From Rhodospirillales bacterium (GTDB lineage Bacteria; Pseudomonadota; Alphaproteobacteria; CACIAM-22H2), in NCBI GenBank assembly GCA_016195145.1, contig JACQAF010000104.1:1-27239 (forward strand): 27,239 nt of DNA, in the 5' to 3' direction. Numbering within the stretch: the stretch's first letter is position 1; every line of letters starts with the position of its first letter. The notes under the pieces are model-generated. The model made no database searches and was not told where the DNA came from. It saw only the letters and a list, made by a program, of their open reading frames with translations. The translations under genes were made by a program, and so were the position numbers. Positions 1 through 7,341 of this stretch are shown here, one piece after another.

Positions 1-106
1 GCCGACAGCCGCAGCGCCGTCGCCTCCTCCGGCGCCACAGCCAGCACCTCCTCGTACAGCGCCGCCGCCATCTCCAGCCGCCCAGCACGATGGTGGCTCA
101 GGGCCG
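1..106 (-). repeat. Direct repeat copy A (106 bp, identical to 2268-2373)
   Basis: Base-by-base comparison shows positions 1-106 identical to 2268-2373; the match ends at 107 (C) versus 2374 (T). It begins at the window edge, so the true repeat may be longer. Both copies encode the first TPR of adjacent SPINDLY-like genes, in the same frame. Confidence 0.95.
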
Positions 107-128
107 CCGATATCCGCGAATCGCTCAT
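1..128 (-). CDS. TPR/SPINDLY-type glycosyltransferase, N-terminal fragment (runs off left edge)
   Basis: Only the first 42 codons are inside the window. The reading starts MSDSRISAALSHHRAGRLE and continues as a TPR helix pair, the same opening as the complete gene upstream. Its ATG lies at 128-126 and shares four bases (ATGA) with the stop of that upstream gene, so the two are translationally coupled and co-transcribed. From codon 8 onward the nucleotides are identical to the start of the upstream gene (106 bp), while the first seven codons differ. By homology with its neighbour it is probably another TPR-plus-O-GlcNAc-transferase-like protein, but no catalytic domain is visible, so it could equally be a TPR-only protein. 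Because the window ends inside the repeat, the junction may also be where an assembly broke. Confidence 0.6.
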   Translation of the reverse strand, partial: MSDSRISAALSHHRAGRLEMAAALYEEVLAVAPEEATALRLS

Positions 129-2398
129 GTCCGGCACCATTGCCGCCATATCTCCTGCCAGGCGCGCTCGACGCTGCGGGCATAGGCGGCATGATCGAAA
201 AGCGGCGAGGCGGAGAAGCGCGCGCGCATCGTCGCGCGATATTCGGCAAGTCGTGCCGGATTGCGGGCAAGCGCGGCCGCCTTGGCGACGTAATCGTCCG
301 GCGAATCGGCGACCAGTTCGGGAAAGCCGCCGGATACGAGTATCGAGGCCGCGGACGCCTTGGCCATGCCGTCGCCGCGCAGCGTGACCACCGGTACGCC
401 CATCCACAGGGCCTGAAACGTCGTCGTTGCTCCGGTGAAGGGGAAGGGGTCGAAGACAATATCGAGGATGTCATAGCGCGAGAGATGCAGGTCTTTCCTT
501 TCGTCCTTGCCGTAATGCAGCTCGATCCGCTCGGGCGCGACACCAGCATCGGCGAACGAAGCCAGTATGCGCGCCCGCAAGCCGGGGTCGCGGAACTGGT
601 CCATGTATTTCATCACCAGTCGCGAATTCGGCACGGCAGCGAGCACGGCCCCCCACAGACGTGCGACGCCGGGATTGAACTTGATCGGGTTGTTAAACGA
701 TCCAAAAGTCACCCGGCCGGCGTGCAGGCACGGCGGGGACTGAGCCGGGGCGAGCATGGACTCAGGCCGGAAGGCGAAAAAATGCGGCAGCCGGATCAGC
801 CGCTCGGTGAGCTCGTGCTTCGTGCCGGGCGGGTGAATTGTCGCGTCGGTAAAATAGTAATAGTCGGGGATCGATATTCCCGACGTTCCGATATCGTGAA
901 AGCTGACATGAATCGGCGCCGCGCGATGGGCAGGCAGCAGCATGCGGTTGCCATCGAAGCGGCCGGCGAGGACGTGCAGGATATCGACGTCATCCTCACG
1001 GATCAGTTTGGCGACATCGGCATCGTCGAGCCCGCGCACATCGCGCCAGACGGCGGCAGCGGCGCGCATGCGCTCGGTATGATCGTCGGCCTTGTCGAGA
1101 TCGGCGTAGAAATAAAGCCGGTAACGCTCGCGGTCGAGATGAGCGACCAGCAGGTCGATATTGCCGCCGACCGGATGGCGGCGGAAATCGGACGAGGCGA
1201 AGCCGATATTCAGGATCCGGTCGGGATCGCGCGGCCGGGCGGATATGGCCGTCGCCGGCGCGTTGGCGGCGGCATAACGTGCGGCGAATTCAGTTGCCGC
1301 CCCAAGCTCGTCCTGCGGCGAGATGTCGGGATCGACGGCCATTACATAAAGGAGATGACGCCAGGCGTTGACGAATAGAGGGTCAATCTTCAACGCCTGA
1401 CGGAAACCGACGATGGCCTCTTTCGTCCGGCACAGGTGGAAATCGCAAATTGCCAGTTCGAACAGGGGCTGGGCGCTATCGGGTTTTAATACCTGCGCGC
1501 GCTGAAAGGCCATGATCGCCGCCGCATAATCGGGCACAAGCCGCAGGGTGCCGCCAAGCGTGATCCACGCGTCGGCGTGCTCGGGCTGCAGTTCGACCGC
1601 CCGGCGAAGCTGAACAACCGCCTCGTCATAACGCTTGAGCGCCCGCAAAACATTGCCAAGGTTGTGCCGCGCCTCGAAATAGTCGGGCCTGATCGCCAGC
1701 GCTTTCTCCCACGACGCGCGTGCTTCCTCGAAAGCCTCGGCATCCATATGCACCAGCCCGATGCCGTTCAGCGCTTCGGCATCCTCGGGCGCAAGCGCAT
1801 ATGCCTGGCGATATGCGGCCGCGGCCGTGTCGCGGTTATCCGCCTCGCGCTCGGCCTTGCCAAGATTAAGCCAGGCGGCGACATAATCCGGCTGTGTGTC
1901 GATAGCGCGCTGGAAGGCGTCGCGCGCCCCCGCCGCATCCCCCAGCCCGTCCCGCACCACACCCAGCGCGTTCCAGCTCGGCCCAAACCCAGGCCGCAGC
2001 CCCGCCGCCCGCTCCAGCGCCGCCCGCGCCCCCTCAAGATCCCCCAGCGCACGCCGCGTCAGCCCCAGATTGTGCCACCCCTCCCCATAATCCCCCTGCA
2101 ACCCCACCGCCCCCTCGAACGCCGCCGCCGCTTCTTCCACCCGTCCCGCCAGCCGCAGCGCCGCCCCCAGGTCGTTGCGGATCACCGCATCCCCGGGCGC
2201 CGCCCGCACCGCACGTTCCAGCCGCTCCACCGCCGCTTCCTTCTCCCCCCGCCCCAGCAGGATATGCGCCGACAGCCGCAGCGCCGTCGCCTCCTCCGGC
2301 GCCACAGCCAGCACCTCCTCGTACAGCGCCGCCGCCATCTCCAGCCGCCCAGCACGATGGTGGCTCAGGGCCGTGGTTAATCGATTTTGGTTGGTCAT
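125..2398 (-). CDS. SPINDLY-type TPR O-GlcNAc-transferase-like protein (GT41 family, divergent active site)
   Basis: 757 residues. About ten TPR units (residues 5-345) precede a GT41-like catalytic region (395-757). Visible landmarks are SSDFRRHPV (402-410, putative base His408), LAGRFDGNR (478-485), FGSFN followed by Lys573 (equivalent of the catalytic Lys of O-GlcNAc transferases), and DPFPFTGATTT (650-660, nucleotide-sugar loop). Family members transfer a sugar, usually from a UDP- or GDP-sugar, to Ser/Thr of proteins; in bacteria they often modify flagellin or surface proteins, but no such substrate is encoded here. The site is divergent: HPVGG replaces the usual HPVSH, and the LGYPNTTG stretch reads HDIGTSGIS. 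The start was set at ATG 2398 because the frame upstream lacks homology and lies antisense to the divergent yggS-like gene. The 3' end overlaps the next gene by ATGA. Codons for residues 1 to about 157 are unusually rich in GGG and G-ending triplets compared with the rest. Confidence 0.88.
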   Translation of the reverse strand: MTNQNRLTTALSHHRAGRLEMAAALYEEVLAVAPEEATALRLSAHILLGRGEKEAAVERLERAVRAAPGDAVIRNDLGAALRLAGRVEEAAAAFEGAVGLQGDYGEGWHNLGLTRRALGDLEGARAALERAAGLRPGFGPSWNALGVVRDGLGDAAGARDAFQRAIDTQPDYVAAWLNLGKAEREADNRDTAAAAYRQAYALAPEDAEALNGIGLVHMDAEAFEEARASWEKALAIRPDYFEARHNLGNVLRALKRYDEAVVQLRRAVELQPEHADAWITLGGTLRLVPDYAAAIMAFQRAQVLKPDSAQPLFELAICDFHLCRTKEAIVGFRQALKIDPLFVNAWRHLLYVMAVDPDISPQDELGAATEFAARYAAANAPATAISARPRDPDRILNIGFASSDFRRHPVGGNIDLLVAHLDRERYRLYFYADLDKADDHTERMRAAAAVWRDVRGLDDADVAKLIREDDVDILHVLAGRFDGNRMLLPAHRAAPIHVSFHDIGTSGISIPDYYYFTDATIHPPGTKHELTERLIRLPHFFAFRPESMLAPAQSPPCLHAGRVTFGSFNNPIKFNPGVARLWGAVLAAVPNSRLVMKYMDQFRDPGLRARILASFADAGVAPERIELHYGKDERKDLHLSRYDILDIVFDPFPFTGATTTFQALWMGVPVVTLRGDGMAKASAASILVSGGFPELVADSPDDYVAKAAALARNPARLAEYRATMRARFSASPLFDHAAYARSVERAWQEIWRQWCRT
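2268..2373 (-). repeat. Direct repeat copy B (106 bp, identical to 1-106)
   Basis: Lies inside the first TPR (about residues 9-43) of the complete SPINDLY-like gene. It ends at the codons just after the divergent N-terminal residues, so the two paralogs differ at the extreme N-terminus and then become identical. Confidence 0.95.
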
Positions 2399-2464
2399 GG
2401 GACCGCAATGTAAAGCGCCATGCCGGCATGGGCAAAGGCCCTTCCAACTGCTAAACAGGGTTTC

Positions 2465-3145
2465 ATGGATGATGCATCTTCCGCCCCCGATATTGCCGGG
2501 AATCTGGCCGGGGTGCGGGCCCGTATCGACGAGGCGGCGCGGGCCGCCGGGCGTTCGCCGGCCGATATTGCGCTGGTTGCGGTTGCCAAGACCCATGGAC
2601 CGGACGCGGTGCGCGCGGCCTTTGCCAACGGCCAGCGGGTCTTCGGCGAAAACCGCGTGCAGGAGGCGCAGGCCAAATACCCGCCGCTCCGCACCGAGCG
2701 GCCGGACCTCGAGCTGCACCTGATCGGTCCCTTGCAGACCAACAAGGTGCGCGAGGCGGTGGCGCTGTTCGACGTGATCGAGACGGTCGACCGGTTGAAG
2801 CTGGCAGCGGCGCTGGCGGCGGAAATCGACAAAACCGGCCGGCGGCCACGCTGTTTCGTGCAGATCAATACCGGCGAGGAGCCGCAAAAGGCCGGCGTGA
2901 TGCCGGCGGACGCGGACGCGTTCGTCGCTGAGGCGCGCAAGAAATTCGATCTGCCGATCGACGGCTTGATGTGCATTCCGCCGCTCGCCGACGAGCCGGC
3001 GCTGCATTTCGCCCTTCTGCGTGAAATCGCACGGCGCAACGGACTTACAGCGCTCAGCATGGGGATGAGCGGGGATTTCGAAACCGCGATCCGCTTCGGC
3101 GCGACCCATGTTCGAATCGGTACAGCGATATTTGGCGAGCGGTAG
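2465..3145 (+). CDS. YggS/PLPBP-family pyridoxal phosphate homeostasis protein
   Basis: 226 residues, the usual size for the family, which binds PLP without known enzymatic activity and keeps free PLP and amino-acid/keto-acid pools in balance in the cytosol. Family landmarks appear in order: VAVAKT with the Schiff-base Lys42, FGENRVQEAQ, HLIGPLQTNK, QINTGEEPQKAG, GLMCIPP and LSMGMSGDFETAI, ending with the phosphate-binding RIGTAIFG. I chose ATG 2465, preceded by CAGGG five bases upstream; an in-frame ATG at 2420 would add 15 residues with no family similarity and crowd the divergent promoter. It is divergent from the SPINDLY-like gene (66 bp between starts) and convergent with the TPR/GT9 gene (14 bp between stops), so it is an isolated single-gene unit among glycosylation genes. 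Confidence 0.93.
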   Translation: MDDASSAPDIAGNLAGVRARIDEAARAAGRSPADIALVAVAKTHGPDAVRAAFANGQRVFGENRVQEAQAKYPPLRTERPDLELHLIGPLQTNKVREAVALFDVIETVDRLKLAAALAAEIDKTGRRPRCFVQINTGEEPQKAGVMPADADAFVAEARKKFDLPIDGLMCIPPLADEPALHFALLREIARRNGLTALSMGMSGDFETAIRFGATHVRIGTAIFGER

Positions 3146-3159
3146 CTTCGGACGACGGT

Positions 3160-4698
3160 CTAACGCCCCGCTTTTTCATTCTTCGCTGCGACGAAGGCGG
3201 CGAGCTCGTCGGCCAGGCTGCGGAACGCGCCTTCCCATCCGCCACGGCTGCGGGTGTCGATCATCCGCAGATTGGCGTACCAGGGCTGGCCGTTGGGGCC
3301 GGCCTCAGGCCAAATTCCCCACGGCCAATGCGGAGCATGAACGACGACCCAGCTCGGCACGCCGAGGCCGCCGGTAAGATCGGCGACCGTCGTCGGCGCG
3401 GAGATGACGAGATCGAGCGCCGTATAAAGCGCCGCCTGGCCTTCGAAATCGTCGCGCCGGTCGAGCCCCGGCGGCAGATGGATACGATTATCATGCCGTG
3501 CGGCAAAGGCATCGAGCTCGGCCGCACAATCATCGTATTGCAAGCAGATGTAATCGGCCTGCGCCGCGGCCAGCATCGGCGCCCAGGCGTCGAGATCGGT
3601 ATAGCGGACACGTTTGGGGCCTTTCGGCTTACCGCTGCGCCAGGAAATGCCGATTTTGGGTCGCATGCCAAGGCCGGAGAGCCAGCCGCGCCAATCGGCG
3701 ATCCGCTGCGGGTCGGCGCGCAAAAAAGGCCGTGGTGGCGGGAAGTCGGCGAGCTGGCGGCGGCGGAAGCGGGCGAGGCTCGCCACCGGCGATTGTACGT
3801 CGACACCCCCGACCGCCGGATCGTCCGACGCGACGCGCTTGGGACACACGACCAGATTGGGAAAACTCCGTTCGAGAAGCGTCGCCAGGCGCGGATCGGC
3901 GGCGACGACACAGCTTTTGGCGACGAGCAGAAGGTCGCCCAGTATGCTGTAAAAACGGATTTCGTCGCCCACGCCTTGTTCGCCCCAAACCAGAATGCTT
4001 CGTCCGCCAAGATCGTCGCCGGTCCAGCGCGGCAAATGCGTCCAGCGTTCCGGCGTATCGAAGGAACGCGCCTGCCAGCGCGCCTCGTAAGCATCCCATC
4101 CGGCGGCAAAATCGCCCTTGAGCAGCAAAGCCATCGAGCGGCTGTACTGCGCTTCGGCATAACCGGAGCGGCGGCGCAATGCTTCGTCATAGCTGGCGAT
4201 GGCGGCGTCGTAATCGCCAAGCGCCGTAAGCACGTTGCCGCGATTGTACCAAGCCTCGACGAAGCTCGAATCGGCGCGCAACGCCGCGTCATAGCAGGCC
4301 AGCGCCTCGGTGAATTCGCCCTTCTCGCGCAATGCGATGCCAAGATTATAGAGCACTGGAATCAGTCGTGGGTCGTGGTCCAATGCCGCACGATAGGCGG
4401 CAATCGCGCCGTCGAGATCGTCCTTTCGCTTGAGCATGTTGCCGAGATTGGCGTGCGCGGCGGCGTCGGCCGGATCGGATTGCAGGGCGAGGCGGAAATT
4501 AGCTTCGGCGGCGCCGAAATCGCCGGCCCGCGCCTCGGCGGAGCCGAGCAGGACGCGAAGCGGCGCGATATACGGCGCGCGTTCCGCGGCCTGGCGCAAC
4601 AGTAAAACCGCGCGGCCGACATCGCCGGCGGCAAGCGCCTGTCGCGCCTCGGCGACCAGGGCGTCGACGTGGGGCGCGGCGGGATCGTGCCGTTTCAT
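3160..4698 (-). CDS. TPR protein with C-terminal glycosyltransferase-9-like domain
   Basis: 512 residues. The N-terminal half (about 10-210) holds five or six 34-residue TPR units with the typical N-LG and Y-AAL-DP pattern. The C-terminal half (about 230-505) matches the GT9-like domain often attached to TPRs: WGEQGVGDEIRFYSIL, GISWRSGKPKG, and a nucleotide-sugar-site-like SAPTTVADLTGGLGVPSW. Proteins of this build are annotated as TPR/glycosyltransferase or flagellin-modification proteins; the acceptor is not known here. The ATG overlaps the stop of the HAD gene by ATGA (4695-4698), making it the last gene of a three-gene operon with the CMP-sugar synthetase. The sugar-activating enzyme two genes upstream suggests, without proving, that this protein uses or handles the CMP-activated sugar. 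Confidence 0.82.
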   Translation of the reverse strand: MKRHDPAAPHVDALVAEARQALAAGDVGRAVLLLRQAAERAPYIAPLRVLLGSAEARAGDFGAAEANFRLALQSDPADAAAHANLGNMLKRKDDLDGAIAAYRAALDHDPRLIPVLYNLGIALREKGEFTEALACYDAALRADSSFVEAWYNRGNVLTALGDYDAAIASYDEALRRRSGYAEAQYSRSMALLLKGDFAAGWDAYEARWQARSFDTPERWTHLPRWTGDDLGGRSILVWGEQGVGDEIRFYSILGDLLLVAKSCVVAADPRLATLLERSFPNLVVCPKRVASDDPAVGGVDVQSPVASLARFRRRQLADFPPPRPFLRADPQRIADWRGWLSGLGMRPKIGISWRSGKPKGPKRVRYTDLDAWAPMLAAAQADYICLQYDDCAAELDAFAARHDNRIHLPPGLDRRDDFEGQAALYTALDLVISAPTTVADLTGGLGVPSWVVVHAPHWPWGIWPEAGPNGQPWYANLRMIDTRSRGGWEGAFRSLADELAAFVAAKNEKAGR

Positions 4699-5360
4699 CG
4701 GCGCGGGCCATCGTTGCCGAGAAGCCGCGCACAGAGCGCTTCAGCATCGACGACCGTCACCGCACCCTCCGGTGCGGGGCCGTAGCCCCAGCCGACATGG
4801 ATGTAATCCATGCCGGCGTTACGGGCGGTCATGCAATCGACCTCCATATCGCCGATATAAACCGATCGCGCCGGCGGCACGCCGGCGATACGGGCGGCGG
4901 TAAGCAGAAGATCGGGGGCCGGTTTACCCTTAAGGGCTGGGCCATCGCCGGTTCCCGTCTCGCCGCCCGGGCGCGGCGCCTGGACGGTGGCGAAGGCGAC
5001 GCCGATCATGTCGACCGCCATTTTGGAGCGCACGGCGTCCTTCGAGGTGACGATGCCGAGAGGCAGGCCGTGCGCCGCGAGCCGCACAAGCGCCGCCTGG
5101 ATGCCGGGAAAAACGCGGATGGCGCCGAAATTTTCGATCGACGCCGCACGGAATGTCTCTTCGATCGCCGCCTGCTGGTCGCGAACGCCGAGCCGGATCA
5201 GAATGTCGCGAAACGGCAAGCCGATGCAGGCGAAGTAGTCGGCGAACGGCACGTCGACGCGGAATTTCCGGCGGACGGCCGCCCATGCCGCCTCCATATT
5301 GGGACGCGAGTCGATGAGAACTCCGTCAAGATCGAAGGCGATGAAATCGTAGACGCGCAT
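4695..5360 (-). CDS. HAD-superfamily phosphatase (phosphoglycolate phosphatase-like)
   Basis: 221 residues with the full set of HAD motifs: nucleophile pair in FDLDGVLIDS (Asp10, Asp12), motif II GIVTSKD, motif III Lys in LKGKPAPD, and motif IV YIGDMEVDC. A helical cap of the C1 type sits between motifs I and II, as in Gph and sugar-phosphate phosphatases. It lies 15 bp after the cytidylyltransferase gene and overlaps the next gene by ATGA. In nonulosonate pathways a HAD phosphatase removes phosphate from the 9-phosphate sugar before CMP activation, so a sugar-phosphate substrate fits the context better than phosphoglycolate. That assignment is from position only, since the sequence resembles Gph as much as the sugar phosphatases. 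Confidence 0.82.
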   Translation of the reverse strand: MRVYDFIAFDLDGVLIDSRPNMEAAWAAVRRKFRVDVPFADYFACIGLPFRDILIRLGVRDQQAAIEETFRAASIENFGAIRVFPGIQAALVRLAAHGLPLGIVTSKDAVRSKMAVDMIGVAFATVQAPRPGGETGTGDGPALKGKPAPDLLLTAARIAGVPPARSVYIGDMEVDCMTARNAGMDYIHVGWGYGPAPEGAVTVVDAEALCARLLGNDGPRR

Positions 5361-5375
5361 CGGGCGGCCCGGGCG

Positions 5376-6029
5376 TCAACGCCCGAGTAAATCCTCGTGA
5401 CGGCGGGCGAGATCGTAATCCTCGGGATAGTCGATATCGATCGCCTCGAAGCCGTGAATCTCGACAAAACACGGCCGGTCGCCGATGCGGCGCGAACGAT
5501 TGAGGATTTCGTCGCGGCTGTAAACGTAAAAGCCGCTTGTCTCGACCAGAATCGGCTCGATGTCCTGGGTGCGCGCCATATCGGTCGGCTTGTAGTTGAG
5601 CGGCCTTCCCTGAAACCAGACATAGGTCTGGATACGCTGGACCGTGAACGCCGAATCATGCGCGCCGCCTTCGACCGCGGCGACGCCCTTGGCGATGCTT
5701 TCGGGCCTGAGGAATGGGGCGGTGGCGTGCGCCAGGACGTAGAAATCGGCCGGCACTGCCTTGGCAAAGGCGGCGAAAAATTCTAGGCCCTTGACCGTCG
5801 GCCCGTCAAAATACGGATCGCGCAGCTCGAACCGCACTTCGGGCGGAATATGGGCGCTGATCGACGGGTCGCTCGCATACAGATAGATCGCGTCGAGGCG
5901 CGGCACTTTGAGCAGGCTGGCGAAGATATGCCAGCACAGCGGTTTGCCGTTAAGGGGCAGGAAATGTTTGTCCGGCAGCCGCTCGTTCTTGAGCTTCATC
6001 GGCACGAAACTGACGATTTTCGGCTTCAT
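5376..6029 (-). CDS. Acylneuraminate (CMP-nonulosonate) cytidylyltransferase-family protein
   Basis: 217 residues. The N-terminal nucleotide-binding segment reads VPMKLKNERLPDKHFLPLNGKPL, a variant of the family's IPARxGSKRIPxKN motif, followed by the GT-A-like pieces LAHATAPFLRPESI and a C-terminal IDIDYPEDYDLA with the metal-binding Asp pair. Such enzymes couple CTP to a 2-keto sugar acid (sialic, pseudaminic, legionaminic or KDO-like) to give the CMP-sugar donor. The start was set at ATG 6029; the longer frame up to 6188 has no family similarity, and AAAGG lies 12 bases upstream of the chosen ATG. It leads a three-gene operon with a HAD phosphatase and a TPR/GT9 protein. No NeuB- or NeuC-like synthase is in the window, so the substrate must be made elsewhere and its identity is open. 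Confidence 0.85.
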   Translation of the reverse strand: MKPKIVSFVPMKLKNERLPDKHFLPLNGKPLCWHIFASLLKVPRLDAIYLYASDPSISAHIPPEVRFELRDPYFDGPTVKGLEFFAAFAKAVPADFYVLAHATAPFLRPESIAKGVAAVEGGAHDSAFTVQRIQTYVWFQGRPLNYKPTDMARTQDIEPILVETSGFYVYSRDEILNRSRRIGDRPCFVEIHGFEAIDIDYPEDYDLARRHEDLLGR

Positions 6030-6232
6030 CGACGATTCGGGCCTTTGCTTCAGGCAAACAAGCGAGGCCGGATTCGCACGATATGGCGCGCCTCGTCGAA
6101 CAGGGGTTTGGCCCGATCCGGCATAAAAAGTCAATCGAAATGGCCACGACCGGCGTGCTAGTTCAAAGAGCGGTATTCGAAGTCGCAATGGGAAAGACGC
6201 TGACCAGAGATGATATCGGTGCGGCCGCCGGG

Positions 6233-7174
6233 TTAGCGCGCGAGATCGACCTGCGGCACGGGGGTTTCAAGCTGCTTGGCGGCGCGATAGCGGTCGAGGC
6301 CGCTGAGCATTGCAGCCGTAAACCAGGTGCTTGGCGGGCCGGCCGGCGGTACGGGCGCCGTTTGCCCGTTCGTCGGCGGCGCCGGCGGGGCGGTCGTGGC
6401 TGCGGCGCGCAGGGCGTCGGCGGCTGGGGTCGGTGCGGCAACTTCCGGCCGGGCCGGATGCGGCGTCGAAGCCCGCGCCCGATCGGCGGCAAAGAGCGGG
6501 AGCGGCGGCTGGGTGCGCGCCGCGACCGGCGGCGCGTTGCCGCTTGGAGCGCCGCCCGAGCGGCTATTGTCGATTGTTGGCAGGCGCGTGCCGGCATTGG
6601 CTTGGTAAAAAGTGAGCGGCCGGCCGGCCGGCCCATTCGCGTCGGCGTTGCCGCGACGCGCATCCAGCCCGGCTACTGCCGCTTGGGGGCGGGCTGTTTC
6701 GGCGGCGCGTGCCGCAGCGGCGGGAACCGTTGCCGATGCCGCGATCTGGGGCGGTGCGGTTTCTTCCGGCACCTCATTGCGGGAACCGGGGCTGAGCAGT
6801 GCCAGCGCCTGGGCGCCAATGTCTTTGCCGGTCGTCTGTTCGAAGACCGAACTGAACGCCGCAACCACCAATCCGGCCGGCCCGCCGAAAAGGGCGCCGC
6901 CGATCACCCGGGCCGTGGGCTCAATGGTGTCGCCGGTGATCGCCCGATAAATGGTGGAGACGATCGGAATATGCTGCAGCGGATTGATGACTGACAGGAA
7001 GTCGGCAAACGTGATTTTACCGCTGCCAACCGGCTCGGTATCGGGGCCGGGCGCGGGAAAATCTCCGCTCAGGTACTGGGTCGCGCCAAGCGGGCGCTCG
7101 GTCGCGGCGGTAGCCGGCGGCGGCACTGCGGGGCGGGAAAGGGTGTCGAGACCATTCATTGCCGATGCAGACAT
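6233..7174 (-). CDS. Hypothetical Ala/Pro-rich protein with Gly-rich hydrophobic segment
   Basis: 313 residues, function unknown. Residues about 50-125 form an ordered block, with FADFLSVINPLQHIPIVSTI, then YRAITGDTIEP and a Gly-rich stretch IGGALFGGPAGLVVAAF. I recall similar blocks in uncharacterised alphaproteobacterial proteins. The remaining two thirds are low-complexity Ala/Pro/Thr-rich and probably disordered, with a short ordered C-terminal tail (TWFTAAMLSGLDRYR). There is no signal peptide; the Gly-rich stretch could insert into or associate with a membrane. Start codons at 7174 and 7159 are both possible, and neither has a clear ribosome-binding site. It stands alone, divergent from the hydrolase, with 203 bp of non-coding sequence before the next minus-strand gene; a TATATT -10-like element lies at 7207-7212. 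Confidence 0.7.
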   Translation of the reverse strand: MSASAMNGLDTLSRPAVPPPATAATERPLGATQYLSGDFPAPGPDTEPVGSGKITFADFLSVINPLQHIPIVSTIYRAITGDTIEPTARVIGGALFGGPAGLVVAAFSSVFEQTTGKDIGAQALALLSPGSRNEVPEETAPPQIAASATVPAAAARAAETARPQAAVAGLDARRGNADANGPAGRPLTFYQANAGTRLPTIDNSRSGGAPSGNAPPVAARTQPPLPLFAADRARASTPHPARPEVAAPTPAADALRAAATTAPPAPPTNGQTAPVPPAGPPSTWFTAAMLSGLDRYRAAKQLETPVPQVDLAR

Positions 7175-7206
7175 GCAAACCCGGTGCCAATCCTAAGGCG
7201 CTGGAA

Positions 7207-7212
7207 AATATA
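7207..7212 (-). promoter_or_regulatory. Candidate -10 element upstream of the hypothetical gene
   Basis: Reads TATATT on the minus strand within an AT-rich patch (7205-7217), 33 bases upstream of ATG 7174. No convincing -35 is found at 16-18 bp, so this is only a candidate. Confidence 0.25.
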
Positions 7213-7328
7213 AACTTTCTTGTCGGACGCGGTGTTGTTGGGCAATTTATGCCGGGCGGTGCAGCGTAAATTTCCGCCTTGCGCGGGGCGGCGGTCGAGG
7301 GCGAAGCTCGGGCTGTAATTTCGGTCAA

Positions 7329-7339
7329 GGGGGGGGGGG
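7329..7339 (+). repeat. Poly-G tract (11 G) at the ribosome-binding position of the hydrolase gene
   Basis: Eleven consecutive G residues end two bases before ATG 7342 and supply the only Shine-Dalgarno-like sequence. It is the longest homopolymer I noticed in the window. Slippage would alter the length and spacing of the G-rich ribosome-binding sequence without touching the coding frame from 7342. Confidence 0.9.
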
Positions 7340-7341
7340 AT

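Noticed and set aside
140..1378. Plus-strand open frame of 412 codons opposite the SPINDLY-like gene
   Set aside because: It mirrors the catalytic domain coding on the minus strand and has no recognisable domain or ribosome-binding site.
3146..3159. Terminator between the convergent yggS-like and TPR/GT9 genes
   Set aside because: Only 14 bases separate the stops and no stem-loop with a T run is present.
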